Shown here piece by piece: positions 24,491 to 34,935 of a stretch of 64,000 bases of DNA (the first letter of the stretch is position 1; every line of letters begins with the position of its first letter). Source of the stretch: Panopea generosa (Eukaryota > Mollusca > Bivalvia > Adapedonta > Hiatellidae). Made by a program: the position numbers and the translations under genes. The notes under the pieces are model-generated. The model was not told the DNA's origin. It ran no database searches and was given only the letters and a program-made list of their open reading frames with translations. The stretch covers positions 25,861,245-25,925,244 of the forward strand of contig CM055898.1 in the NCBI GenBank assembly GCA_029582155.1. The letters run 5' to 3'.

Positions 24491-24502
24491 TAATATCAAA
24501 CA

Positions 24503-24798
24503 CAGCCGGGCCTGATAAGCTGTCATTTACACGTCTGACTATCAGTCCAGGGGTCGTGTGTTTGATCCCCCACCCAGCAACAGTCTCAGTGATGATTTAT
24601 ATATGACATTATATATCATTATCATTTGTCTCTCACCGCTGATTCAAGTGGGAAAGTTATCAGTTACTTGTGGAGATGGGATGTGCTTGAGTACTGGTTA
24701 ACCTTTCAGGATCCCAGGAAACAGTGGTACGGTTAACTGATCGTCTGTTAGCCCTCGATGGCATAAAAATGACGCTAAATATTCAATCAATCAATTAA
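24503..24798 (+). mobile_element. SINE family A with 12-bp target-site duplication
   Basis: This is a family A element, head to ATTCAATCAATCAATT tail. It is flanked by a perfect direct repeat TAATATCAAACA at 24491-24502 and 24799-24810, the mark of LINE-style target-primed insertion. The head has a deletion in the A-box area (CCTGATAAGCTGTCATTTAC). Confidence 0.95.
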
Positions 24799-24874
24799 TA
24801 ATATCAAACATGACCTGTATTTGATAATTACACAGCCACACACCAGATACCAACTAAAATACATGATTTTAGTA

Positions 24875-24914
24875 ATTCATTCATTCATTCATTCATTCAT
24901 TCATTCATTCATTA
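24875..24914 (+). repeat. (ATTC)n microsatellite
   Basis: About ten ATTC units sit 65 bp after the SINE's right target duplication, so they are not part of its tail. Confidence 0.95.
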
Positions 24915-24936
24915 TTAACGAAAATTAAATAAAAAA

Positions 24937-25063
24937 GGAGCAATAACTCCTGTAAAATTTGATTGACATTGACAAATATTGAACCTGTGTTTTATAAATA
25001 TAGCTACACATGAAATTATAACTGAGTAACTTCATTGACCCAGTTTCAGGAGTTATTGACTCC
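24937..25063. repeat. Short element with inverted ends (GGAGCAATAACTCC type)
   Basis: GGAGCAATAACTCCTG at 24937-24952 is matched by its inverse CAGGAGTTATTGACTCC at 25047-25063, around AT-rich DNA. A CGGAGCGGACAGACAGACG word follows at 25079-25097. Related GGGCAATAACTCTGCA words recur at about 29264 and 29428. It is a dispersed repeat of unknown class. Confidence 0.5.
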
Positions 25064-25254
25064 AAATAAATTAAACCTCGGAGCGGACAGACAGACGAAA
25101 AAGTGAGGGCCATAAAAATCAAACAACTTGAAGAAATCTATGCAATTTTAAGCATTAACATTTGTTACTTTCCAAAAATTTGTGTTTTTACAAAAACTTT
25201 CAATTTAATTATTGGTATTTTTGTGATTGATTTTAGTGAAAACAATGTTTGTTT

Positions 25255-25497
25255 ATTATAGTGTCACCGGTATTGAAAGAGCGACCCATACTAGGCTTAT
25301 GAGACACCTTTATGTTGTACACTTGAGTTACTTCCCGAAAGCTAACATTGCCAGGCATCAGTCTGTTAGACATTCGGCACCTTTCAATTTAACTAAACCA
25401 GTCACATCAGAAAAAAATCCAAGTGCCTCCACCAGGATTTGAACCTTTGACCTCCCACTTCATAAGCGGGAGGTTGACAACAGGGTCATGAAAACAA
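25255..25497 (-). mobile_element. tRNA-headed SINE-like element, family E, minus strand
   Basis: Read on the minus strand from 25492, the head has CCCGCTTATGAAGTGGGAGG (an anticodon-arm-like hairpin) and AAAGGTTCAAATCC (B-box-like). A body follows with TGATGTGACTGG, GATGCCTGGCAATGTTAGC and GGGAAGTAACTCAAG. There is one copy in the window. The 71-codon plus-strand ORF across it is incidental. Confidence 0.55.
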
Positions 25498-25810
25498 TAA
25501 AGGAAAAAGTTTGAAAACACTGAGCTTATATTACTTGGAATTTTCCGAATCCAAAAACTGATCTTTAAGTGGAAAAATGATGTGGTTGTTACTATAGACT
25601 TTAGGACAAGGTATGATAAGTATATAACAATACTTCAACTTCTGAATAAAATTTCATAAAACACAAACAGGAAAAACAGAATAAAAAGTCCATAAAATAG
25701 CAGTATTGATATGATTTCATCTAAAAATATGAGGCTTAAGATGCTGCCTATTTTATCTTATAATTTTTTGGTGACTTATGGAGATTTTTGTTATTCTTTC
25801 ATTTCAATAA

Positions 25811-26093
25811 GCCGGGCCCGATTAGCTCAGTCGGTTACGCGTCTGACTATCAATCCAGGGGTCGTGAGTTCGAATCCCCCGCCCGGCAACAGTCTCCGTG
25901 ATGATTGATATACGACATTGTGTCTCATTATCATTCGTCTCTCACCACTGATTCAAGTGGGAAAGTTATCAGTTACTTGCGGAGATGGGGTGTGCTCGAG
26001 TACTGGTTAATCCCAGGAAACAGTGGTTAGGTTAACTGATCGTCTGTTAGCCCTCGATGGCATAAAAATGACGCTTAATATTCAATCAATCAA
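25811..26093 (+). mobile_element. SINE family A, best-preserved copy, 12-bp TSD
   Basis: The tRNA-like head is intact: A box TAGCTCAGTCGG and B box GAGTTCGAATCC at the right spacing for Pol III, with GCCGGGC near the start able to pair with GCCCGGC after the B box. The body and ATTCAATCAATCAA tail are complete. A perfect 12-bp duplication TCATTTCAATAA flanks it (25799-25810 and 26094-26105). Among the copies here it is closest to a usable source sequence. It is not called as a functional tRNA because the anticodon stem does not pair well. Confidence 0.96.
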
Positions 26094-26105
26094 TCATTTC
26101 AATAA

Positions 26106-26529
26106 TAAAATTAGAAATTCTTGGTTTCAGCTAACTTTAAAAAATAAGTTTGTCACTTAAGCTACAGGTGACAGTTTTGATCCTAGACTCAACTAGATGA
26201 CTTTCAGAAAATATGTAGTACTGGTTCCAGAAAATGGACACAAAAGAGTGACTAACAAACTGTCAGTCTTAGCCTACTTCACAGTTGAGCTAAGTAAAGT
26301 CAATTTTATATCCATTTCCTCTTTCAAATAAAAAATATCATACAAGTGTAATAAACAAAATCTACCATGAATTACCGTTTAAGCTTGTAATGATTCTTGT
26401 ACTTTTATATTACTGGATGGGGAGGAGGGAAAGTAAATAAAGTTAAATTTTTGGACATTTCAGTTGAATCTTAATTTCAATTTCAGAGCTTTTGGGTACT
26501 TCATTTACAAAACTTTAAGTGTTTAACTT
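26106..26529. other. Mostly unique; possible SINE family C scrap
   Basis: TAGTACTGGTTCCAGAAAATGG at about 26217-26240 resembles the middle of family C; nothing else is recognisable. Confidence 0.4.
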
Positions 26530-26977
26530 TCAATTTAACTGATAACAAAATTAATGGCATCAAAGGGCAAAAGGGACATAGTTTTCAGATCTACTAGTTG
26601 AGGACCTGACTGGTTTATGGGATGTGTGTCAGTGTTGGGGTCCACCAGCTCTCCTGTCATGCTCTTCTCAACTTGGCAAAGCCAGCCAGCACCCGGGGTC
26701 CTTTGTTTTGCCTGATGTCCAATAGTTATTGATGCATATTCACTGCATGCATTTTGCCATGATTCACCTTAACTTTCATTGGTACTCCCTTCACCATTAC
26801 CCCCCCCCCCCCCCACCCTCTCCTCTATCCCACTTGACTTCTGATAACCTATATATCTTTTCAAATTATCTCTTAAATTGGATCCTGCTATCACTTTGTT
26901 ATTTCTATGAACTTTAACTTATACTTCATTTTAGATATCTCTTATTGTATGTATAGTTTTTTTATTCATATCAAATA

Positions 26978-27143
26978 TAGCCGGGCCCTATTAGCTCAGT
27001 TGGTTACGCGACTGACTATCAATCCAGGGGTCGTGAGTACGAATCCCTTGCCCGGCAACAGTCTCCGTGATAACTGATTAACTGATCGTCTGTTAGCCCT
27101 AGATGGCATAAAAAAGACGCTAAATATTCAATCAATAAATCAA
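26978..27143 (+). mobile_element. SINE family A, internally deleted, with TSD
   Basis: The head (GGGCCCTATTAGCTCAGTTG; B box GAGTACGAATCCC) joins directly to ACTGATCGTCTGTTAGCCCT, so about 110 bp of body is missing. A 12-bp duplication TCATATCAAATA flanks it at 26966-26977 and 27144-27155. The paralogous position near 20905 (TATGTTAAATATTTTATAAT) is an empty site, so insertion came after the segmental duplication. Confidence 0.93.
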
Positions 27144-27371
27144 TCATATCAAATAATTTTGTAATATTTAGTATTCTTTTTTTTTAAATCATATTTTGGT
27201 GGACAGAAATAGATACATGGTACATTCAGTGTTGCACCTTATCTGATTAAAGTTGCTATTACTAAGGATGTGATATCTGGGCAATATCACATCTTTAAAA
27301 ACATGAATATTAGAAAAAGTTGTAAAACTGAATGTATCAAGTATGCATATCACCAAAATGCCTCTTTAATA

Positions 27372-27444
27372 TTGTATTGTATTGTATTGTATTGTATTGT
27401 ATTGTATTGTATTGTATTGTATTGTATTGTATTGTATTGTATTG
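27372..27444 (+). repeat. (ATTGT)n microsatellite
   Basis: There are about 14 pure units, at the position of the CGTAT tract in the other duplication copy. Ile-Val-Leu-Tyr-Cys ORFs here are artefacts. Confidence 0.98.
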
Positions 27445-27772
27445 CACATCTCACCTGCGTGGTATGCCATTTTTCTAACCTTCATTGAAACCCATCCACT
27501 TGTAATAGCCCCTTACCTATTGTTGTATATGTGTATCTGTGTGTCTCTCTTTGTTTTGTCTGTCTCATGTGTCTGAGCCCTGTGTGTATGTTTCTGTCTC
27601 ATGTGTGTGAGGTCTGTGTGTCTGTTTGTGTGATTCTGTCCTGTATGTGCGAGGTTTATGTTTTGTTTCTGTCTCCTATGAAGTTCTGTGTGTCACATAT
27701 GTCTTACATGTGTGAGTTCAGTGCACAGTGTCTGTGTGTGTGTGCATGCACATGCATGTATGGGAATGTGCA

Positions 27773-28010
27773 TGAGTGAGTGAGTGAGTGAGTGAGTGAG
27801 TGAGTGAGTGAGTGAGTGAGTGAGTGAGTGAGTGAGTGAGTGAGTGAGTGGGTGGGTGGGTGGGTGGGTGAGTGAGTGAGGTTTTGAGTGAGTGAGAGAG
27901 TGAGTGAGTAAATTTGTGATTGAGTGAGTGAGTGAGTGAGTGAGTGAGTGAGTGAGTGAGTGAGTGAGTGAGTGAGTGAGTGAGTGAGTGAGTGAGTGAG
28001 TGAGTGAGTG
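27773..28010 (+). repeat. (GTGA)n tetranucleotide tract
   Basis: About 58 GTGA units, broken by GGGTG and GTTTTGAGTG variants in the middle. It makes the long Thr-His-Ser-Leu ORFs on the minus strand, which I do not call. Confidence 0.98.
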
Positions 28011-28230
28011 ACATTGAAACAAAGGGACGGAAGGAACATTCAAAGAGAATGTATAGACAGGGCCACTGGGTAGTGTGAGGTTTGGTTGTTCAAGGAGATG
28101 AACATGGGAGGGGGAAAGGCTGGGAGACACTTAGACACTGAAACATGATCCCACAAGCTAATCTGGTCTTTAGTGGGCAGAGCTGTAATGGTTTGTCCTT
28201 TCCTTTGTATTGCCAGGTTTTTGTTATCAT

Positions 28231-29929
28231 TATGTTTTGAAAGTTGGATACTGAAAGGAAATGATATTCAAATGTGTGTACAATATAAAACAACAAGTGA
28301 GAACAGTTCAGTACTGTTAAACAGCAAATACATGTTGCTGTCTAGTACACTAAAATATGCTAATTTGAAGTTGAGCCAGTGTCCATGAAAATAAATCTGA
28401 TATTACTGTTAGTACAGTTGCTGTTACTGAAAGCAACACAATATTAGCACTTAAATAATAGAAAACATAACAATTTATTTGGTTTAAAACATTCAGGGTT
28501 AAGTTTGTTTAATTATCATTAAGATGTAAAACGACATGACTAAACACTCAACTTAGTTCAATGAAAACTCCTAATATATCCCCATTAATTTTGTGCTGAA
28601 AATGCACATCTAAAATAGCAGGAAACTACTCAAACAGGTTGCTATTGCATAAACAATGAGACAATCATTGTTAAAACTGGGTTGACAGTATGACTGTCAC
28701 TCTCAACAGATTGTACCGGTAATATTTATTTTATTATACAGAATAAAATATATAATGTAAGATCTATGTATAACCATTTGACTGTTTAAATTCTGTTACT
28801 CACAGGAACATTAAATAGTTATTTGATGTCATTTTATAAAAACTGTTCCATCTAGAGTCAGTTCAACAATATATTTCCATGAAATAGTAAAAACTGTCAT
28901 CTGCTGACCTATTGGGATTTACCATTGATGTACCATGTGAGGTAAAATAACAATGAAAATCATTTAGTTCTCCTACAGATCTGATAAATTACCCTCCCAA
29001 TTAGTGAATGAAATATTTAATATTGAACTTAAAGGCAGTATGTTAGATCAAAATCACTATAAATGTCTAACAAAACACCTATCACTGAGGGTGATTAATA
29101 CACCCGCATTAATTATTCAGCATCACAAAATCTGCATTCCGCTCATCTACATTTGATGTTGAGCATAATTTATACAAAGTCAATCACCTGAACACTGTGG
29201 AAAGTATGCTTGCTGCACAAGAGCTGCTGTAATATGGTAAATACGGCAGCGTTACTTAGTGCAAGGGCAATAACTCTGCATTGAGATAAATCAGCATCAC
29301 AGAATTGATGTCATGCACATCTACACTTGGTGTTGATTATTTAAGCAAAGTTTCATGTAACTCATCTGAAAACTTTGAAAGTAGTTTACTCCACAAGAAA
29401 TGCAATATGGTAACAAGGGCAATAACTCTGCATGGAATTAAGTCAGCCTCATGCACATCTACACATGATGTTGATCATGTCAAACTGTGGAGGTTACAAT
29501 AGTTTCAAACCAAAATTAAACATGGAATTGTATCAACAAAAAAATATTTTAAAATAATTAAAGCTGTCCTAAGCTCATTAAGAATTAATCATGGAATTTT
29601 ATTTACAAAAAATATTTAAAAATGATTAAAGCTGTCCTAAGCTCATTATGTTCTTATTGTTATCAAGTAGTAGTATATCATTCATTTACTAGAGGGACAT
29701 GTCCTTTAACAAAATCATTTCTACCAAAACTACAGTCATGGTTTATAAGGAACAGTGCTGTATTACTTGACCTTTTACAAGAGAATTATTTATATTTAAT
29801 AAAGGAGAAAAATGTAATATTATAATGGCTGATATGCATGTCATATTAGAAATTAAATACTACATATTCTCAGCCAAAAAATTATCCTATCCATTATCCA
29901 TTACTGCACTTCATAACAGACTTAAACAA
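28231..29929. other. Mostly unique; imperfect GGGCAATAACTC repeats at 29.1-29.5 kb
   Basis: No gene is seen. Between about 29130 and 29480 two or three diverged units share CATCTACA(T/C)TTG-GTTGA, GAAAGTATG/GAAAGTAGT and AAGGGCAATAACTCTGCAT. Near 29530-29640 a phrase with AATTAAAGCTGTCCTAAGCT is repeated in tandem twice. These are dispersed or local repeats, not coding. Confidence 0.5.
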
Positions 29930-29937
29930 TCCTTTAG

Positions 29938-30228
29938 TGTCCTCCTTGGCCGAGTGGTCTAAGGCACCGTCTCAAGATCACTTAACTGTCATTGCTAAGG
30001 TGGTAGGTTCAAGTTCCGCTCACTCCAAAAACTTTGTGAGAAAGTTTCCAGTAACTTGTAGAAGGATGGTGGTTCTACTCAGTCTGACTTAGTCTGAGGT
30101 CTTTCTCCACCAGTAAAACTGGATATGCCGTATATAAATATACAACCTGAAATGTGTTCAAAATGGCGTTAAACCCCATTAACCCCGCCCCTCCCCCCCA
30201 AAAAAAACATCAACAACAACAAAAAAAT
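29938..30228 (+). mobile_element. SINE family B, well preserved, with TSD
   Basis: The tRNA-Leu-like head TGTCCTCCTTGGCCGAGTGG with GTCTAAGGCACCG, and GGTGGTAGGTTCAAGTTCC as B box, is followed by the family B body (CCAGTAACTTGTAGAAGGAT, CTCAGTCTGACTTAGTCTGA, CCACCAGTAAAACTGGATAT, AAAATGGCGTTAAACCCC) and an A-rich tail. TCCTTTAG is duplicated at 29930-29937 and 30229-30236, extendable leftward with mismatches. Confidence 0.93.
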
Positions 30229-30236
30229 TCCTTTAG

Positions 30237-30786
30237 GGCAAACAAACATATAGCAGTTAAAAAGAATACCTTAAAAATCTTTTGAAAAAAATATGGAAAA
30301 CACAAAATTTTACTTCAAGACTAAATTTAATAAACAGCAGTTCATTCCATACAATTTGTGTTATATCAGGCCGTTATAAACAAGTTTAAAAAATAATATA
30401 AATAAATTATGATTCCCAAGTAAAAACTCAGTTATTATAACAAGTGTAATTAGATGTAACCGTGCAAACAGACTATTTTTTCTCTTCGTTTATTAGATCC
30501 ATTACATTAAATGCTTTAAAACATTATCTTTTGACTGACAGCTGTTTTTACAAATAAATAAAAAATAATGAGAGAGTGTTTATAGAATACATGCTTGATA
30601 TTGTGTTTTACTCTCATTTATTGTATCCATGTTGGTAATGACTGATACAGATTAACCCTATAATTAAGATGTTTGTCAAGGTTAACTGGAATGCATAGAT
30701 GCCCTGTAAGGGGACTTCGAGTTTTACTTAGAAATACTATAGAAAAACGTAAAATCTCATTATTTGTTCAATTTTAAATTTAAAGC
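30237..30786. other. Unique AT-rich sequence
   Basis: I see no recognisable feature. Confidence 0.5.
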
Positions 30787-30790
30787 AAAG

Positions 30791-31038
30791 CGTCCTCCAT
30801 GGCCAGGTGGTCTAAGGCGCCATGTCAAGATTACATACCTCTCCCCAGTAAGGTTGTAGGTTCGAGTCCTGCTTGGTCCGAAAGTTTCCAGTTACTTGCG
30901 GAAAGATGGTGGCTCGTTCTACTCAGTCTGTCTCAATCTGAGATCTTCCTCCACCAGTAAAATAGGATATGCCATATATAACCTGAAATGTGTTGAAAAT
31001 GGTGTTAAACCCCATTTAAAAAAAAAAAAAAAAAAAGA
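30791..31038 (+). mobile_element. SINE family B with poly-A tail
   Basis: The head GCGTCCTCCATGGCCAGGTG with GTCTAAGGCGCC, B box GTAGGTTCGAGTCC, full body and an 18-nt A run at the end. It is the cleanest tRNA-Leu-like head in the window. I found no convincing target duplication. Confidence 0.93.
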
Positions 31039-31189
31039 AGAAATTAAAACATTGTCTAGTAACAGTTTTTTTCATGTAAATACTATTTAAAACAAATGCT
31101 AAAGCTAATGTTAACCATTGAAAATCAACATTAAGTTCATGCAAATCAATTAAATGTTTTTATTTCCTTAAGAATTCATGTTAACACAA

Positions 31190-31424
31190 TCCTCATGCGG
31201 AAACAGTCCCCATGATGTTTGATATACAACATTGTGTCTCATTATCATTTGTCTCTCATTGCTGATTCAAGTGGGAAAGTTATCAGTTACTTGTGGAGAA
31301 GATTGGGTGTGCTCTAGTACTGGTGTACCTTTCAGGATCCCAAGAAACCGTGGTTAAGTTAACTGATCGTCTGATAGCCCTCGATAACATAAAAGTGATG
31401 CTAAATATTCAGTCAATCAATCAT
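31190..31424 (+). mobile_element. SINE family A, 5' truncated
   Basis: It starts inside the body at AAACAGTCCCCATGATG and runs to AGTCAATCAATC. The tRNA-like head is absent, as expected of incomplete reverse transcription. It directly adjoins the 42-bp array, and the short ORF at 31293-31703 is a fusion of SINE and repeat. Confidence 0.85.
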
Positions 31425-31695
31425 GTAAACACACATACAGTTCTTATGAATCCATGTGAAGTTAATGTAAATACCCATATAGTCCTTGTGAATCTATATA
31501 TAGTTAGTGTAGATACCCATATAGTCATTGTAAATCCATGTAAAGTTATTGTAAACACCCATATAGTCCTTGTAAATCCATGTAAAGTTAATGTAAACAC
31601 CCATATAGTCATTGTAAATCCATGTGAAGTTAATGTAAACACCCAAATAGTTCTTATAAATCCATGTAAAGTTAATGTTAACATGTTAACACACA
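31425..31695 (+). repeat. 42-bp minisatellite
   Basis: There are about six copies of a unit with ATGTAAAGTTAATGTAAACA, CCCATATAGTC and TTGTAAATCC. Because 42 is a multiple of three, a repeat-derived frame stays open on both strands; I do not call it a gene. Confidence 0.93.
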
Positions 31696-31716
31696 ACATA
31701 TAGTTCTTATGAGATA

Positions 31717-31717
31717 T

Positions 31718-31780
<63 letters not shown>
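31717..31780 (+). repeat. (TA)n microsatellite
   Basis: An uninterrupted TA dinucleotide run of about 60 bp. Confidence 0.98.
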
Positions 31781-31783
<3 letters not shown>

Positions 31784-31889
31784 CATATGTCATTACAATG
31801 TATATACAATGTATACATGTTATACATCTAAAATATTTATTACAATGTATAGTGCATATATTCAATTTTAATTATACTATTTATAATGG

Positions 31890-32835
31890 TTTTATGGTCT
31901 CTGTTGTTTTGTCTTGTTAAGGATGTTTTATAGTTTCTGTTATTTTGTCGTGTTAAGGGTGTTTTATAGTCTCTGTTGTTTAGTCCTGTTAAAGACGTTT
32001 TATAGTCTCTGTTGTTTTAACTTGTTAAGAATGTTCCATAGTCTTTGTTGTTTAAACTTGTTAAGAATGTTTCATAGTCTCTGTTGTTTTAACTTGTTAA
32101 GGATGTTTTATAGTCTCTGTTGTTTTAACTTGTTTAGGATGTTTTATAGTCACTGTTGTTTTAACTTGTTTAGGATGTTTTATAGTCGCTGTTGTTTTAA
32201 CTTGTTAAGAAAATATTTTATAGTCGCTGTTGTTTTAACTTGTTTAGGATGTTTTATAGTCTCTGTTGTTTTAACTTGTTTAGGATGTTTTATAGTCACT
32301 GTTGTTTTAACTTGTTTAGGATGTTTTATAGCCTCTGTTGTTTAAACTTGTTTAGGATGTTTTATAGTCTCTGTTGTTTTAACTTGTTAAGGATGTTTTA
32401 TAGTCTCTGTTGTTTAAACTTCTTAAGGATATTTTGTAGTATCTGTTGTTTTGTCTTGTAAAGGATGTTTTATAGTCTCTGTTGTAACTTATTAAGGGTG
32501 CTTTGTAGTTTCAGTTGTTTTAACTTGTTAAGGTTGTTTTATCTAAGTTTCAGTGGTTTTAACTTGTTAAGATTATTTTATAGTATCGGTTGTTTTGTCT
32601 TGTTAAAGATGTTTTATAGTTTCAGTTGTTTTAACTTGTTAAGGTTGTTTTATAGTTTCAGTTGTTTTAACTTGTTAAGAATGTGATAGTCTCAGTGTGT
32701 TATTTTAACCTGTTAATGGTGTTTTATAGTCTCTGTTGTTTTGTCTTGTTAAGGATGTTTTATAGTATCTGTTGTTTTGTCTTGTTAAGGATGTTTATAG
32801 ACAATGATGTTTTAACTTATTAAGGATGTTGAAGT
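31890..32835 (+). repeat. 36-bp minisatellite array
   Basis: About 26 copies of a unit with TTTTAACTTGTTAAGGATG and TTTTATAGTCTCTGTTG. The 36-bp period keeps a Leu-Phe-Tyr-Ser-Cys-rich frame open (31914-32345 and others), an artefact of the period. Confidence 0.95.
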
Positions 32836-32849
32836 CTCTGATGTCTCTG

Positions 32850-33354
32850 ATAGTTGGCGATGTCTTAAGAACATTCTATCACTCACTGCTAAGGTCTTGA
32901 CTCCAATCTGGCCTGAAATCTATATATGAGAAGTCTGCCAGATATTTGCCAGACATTTGAGTAAAAAACAGTGGCTTTTCCCAGTTTAATTGGCCCTGTT
33001 ATCTCAGTCAGGAGCATGTCTGACTAGCAATCCAGGAGTCTTGAGTTCAAATCACCATCTTGCCACAGTCTCTTTGATGATTGATATACTACACGGCATT
33101 TCATTGTTATTCATATCGCACCGCTGTTCAAGTGGGAAAGTTACACAATTTTAGTTCCTTGGAAAAATATATGTGCTGCAGTTTTGGTTTAAATTCTAGA
33201 ATCCCAGGAAAGGTTATGTAAACTGATCATATACTAGCCCTTGATGGCATAAATATGATGCTTAATATTCATTTAATGTTCCTCCTCTCCACCAAATTAT
33301 GGATGGTTCATTGTAACCATAAATTCAAAATGATGTTAGACTCCATTATGAATA
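32850..33354 (+). mobile_element. SINE family B interrupted by a family A SINE
   Basis: The 5' part (32850-32989: CACTGCTAAGGTCTTGACTC, GAAGTCTGCCAG) and 3' part (33276-33354: CCTCCTCTCCACCAAATTAT, TTCAAAATGATGTTAGACTC) are the two halves of one family B element, split by the family A copy at 32990-33275. Both are strongly diverged. Confidence 0.65.
32990..33275 (+). mobile_element. SINE family A, diverged, nested in family B
   Basis: GGCCCTGTTATCTCAGTCAG, TTGAGTTCAAATC as B box, TTGATGATTGATATACTAC and an AATATTCATTTAATG tail. TTTAAT occurs at both edges and may be the remains of the target duplication. Confidence 0.8.
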
Positions 33355-33463
33355 GTCAGACCTAGTTAGCTCAGTTGGTAACACATCTAACTATCAATCC
33401 AGGGGTCGTGAGTTTGAGTTCCCATATGGCCACAGTCTTTGTGATGATTGATATAAGACATTA

Positions 33464-34749
33464 GGCCTAAAAAAATAAATGTTGTGTTTAAGGTTTCATG
33501 CTGAAAAAAAATTGGGTCGGTAGGTAGGACTATTTTTTTTTTTTGGCTGATTTTTTTAGATGCAAAATCAAAGGGTCGGTGTTTTTTGGTTATTTTTTTC
33601 TTCATTTTCTCTTGCAGTTACTCAATTTTGAATGCGAAGTAATGACACCTTTTTCAAAAGCATTTGGTGACAACATAATTATTGTATACTTTTGTAGTTT
33701 GTCTGCTTTTGTAGTTTGAATGTTTTCCTTTCCACTTTCAATATATTCTCATTTGTTCTGCACCATGTGCACCATATTGCAATAGGTTAGATTGGGTATT
33801 CAACAGAATCTGTTAAAAAAGTATTATTAAATATATAAAAGGAATTTAATTTTATATATTTAATATATCTCTGAAAATATTTCAAAACTACCAACCAATT
33901 TTGACACTTGGACATAATCCTGAATTTCAAAGTTTGTGCCAGAGTTTGTGTTCATTTCACATGTAAAAACGCTTCCTTTTTGGCCTTCCTACAGGTGCAG
34001 GGTGGAACAGAAAAAAGACCCGTTCCACAGTGAATGAATAGTTGATTGGCTGAATAACGTTTTTGCCGGCGGTATGTTCATATATGTGAACCTTTTTGGA
34101 AAGCAATGAGGGAAACCTTTTTTTTTACACCTAGCATTCTAACTTCCTAATAAGTCTTAACAAGTGCTTATGTAGATAAATATCCGCTTTGATCCCGCGA
34201 TTTTCCCGTCCAATAAAAAAACAAGGCAAATACCGATAATAGTCTGATGTTTAAACCAAGATTAGAAAGTTGCGCATGCGCGCCTCGTTACCTTATACAA
34301 AAAATGGCGAACGATTCGCGATGAATAGATTCCTTGAAGATTCAACTAGAATTTCCTCGTGTTATAACTTATTGCCGAGGAACATTCAATGTCTAGTTTG
34401 CAAATGATTTAATAATTGCGTTGAAATGTAGAAAGAATAAATACTGTAACCATTTCAGAAACGAATTTGTGTCATTTCTTTTTCACAGTTTTTCAGATTG
34501 TTTACTGTTGGTCTTCAGGCACAGTTGTGCTTCGAATTTCAAGTCGCACTTTTCTAAAAGTTCCGTCTTTGGTATACAGTTTTATATATTGGTGTTCGCT
34601 CGATACTTGGAGCACCTGAACCATCCCTAACACGACAGTCGGCGAATTTTTTTAATTTTTTTTTTTTTTGAAAAAAAAAATATACGGTCGGGACCTTTTA
34701 CTATGGGTCGGTCGGGAAAACGTAAACACAACATTTATTTTTTTAGGCC
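33464..34749 (+). mobile_element. Non-autonomous TIR transposon, Harbinger-like ends
   Basis: This 1,286-bp insertion has perfect 27-bp terminal inverted repeats (33464-33490 and 34723-34749), beginning GGCCTAAAAAAATAAATG, and a TTA target duplication (33461-33463 and 34750-34752). Both are read directly and confirmed by the interrupted SINE. TWA 3-bp duplications with GG-starting ends fit the PIF/Harbinger superfamily (inference). Subterminal DNA is rich in GGGTCGGT words and T runs. The middle (34180-34420) is unlike the rest: CpG-rich with promoter-like motifs. ORFs inside (33387-33605, 34421-34630, 34668-34967) are short and do not resemble a transposase or Myb-like protein, so it must be mobilised in trans. 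Confidence 0.92.
34268..34310 (+). promoter_or_regulatory. NRF1 + YY1-like core-promoter motifs inside the TIR element
   Basis: TTGCGCATGCGCGCC contains a perfect palindromic NRF1 site (GCGCATGCGC, 34272-34281). About 20 bp downstream is AAAAATGGCGAACG, close to the YY1/initiator word AAAATGGCGGC. The ATG at 34304 opens only six codons. Such pairs mark TATA-less promoters of broadly expressed animal genes, so the element may carry its own promoter or a captured host one. Confidence 0.35.
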
Positions 34750-34935
34750 TTACATCTCATTATCAGCTTTCATCACAGATTCAAGTGAAAAAGTTATCAG
34801 TTAATTGTGGAGATGTGTGTGCTCGAGAAATAGTTAACCTTCCAGGATCTCATGAAAGAGTGCTAAGGTTAACTGATTATCTGTTAGCCCTCATTGGCAT
34901 AAAACTCATCTTAATATTCAATCATTATATTGTAT

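Larger units (their letters stand above)
26530..28230 (+). repeat. Segmental duplication, copy 2
   Basis: This is the paralogue of 20530-22790 with the same order of landmarks. It differs by a SINE insertion (26978-27143), ATTGT instead of CGTAT pentamers, a poly-C run (about 26799-26815), and a long GTGA tract where copy 1 has the GA/GACA tract. Both end at CTGTAATGGTTTGTCCTTTC. Confidence 0.85.
33355..34935 (+). mobile_element. SINE family A split by a TIR transposon
   Basis: The 5' part is 33355-33463 (GACCTAGTTAGCTCAGTTGG to ATATAAGACATTA) and the 3' part is 34750-34935 (TTACATCTCATTATC to AATATTCAATC). Joining them gives the continuous family A order, so the intervening 1,286 bp is a later insertion with TTA duplicated. 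Confidence 0.9.

Noticed and set aside
25811..25890. A functional tRNA gene with good A and B boxes
   Set aside because: The anticodon stem does not pair well, and the sequence continues into a SINE body with tail and target duplication, so it is a SINE head.
27693..28130. 145-codon minus-strand ORF with Leu-Thr-His-Ser repeats
   Set aside because: It is the (TCAC)n tetranucleotide read in frame, with similar ORFs in the other two frames.
30791..30875. A functional tRNA-Leu gene
   Set aside because: The head is tRNA-Leu-like but continues into the family B body and a poly-A tail.
31293..31786. 136-codon plus and 121-codon minus ORFs
   Set aside because: They are fusions of SINE 3' sequence, the 42-bp repeat and the TA microsatellite.
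31914..32686. 143- and 73-codon Leu/Phe/Tyr/Cys-rich ORFs resembling membrane proteins
   Set aside because: The 36-bp period keeps one frame open; hydrophobicity comes from T-rich repeats.
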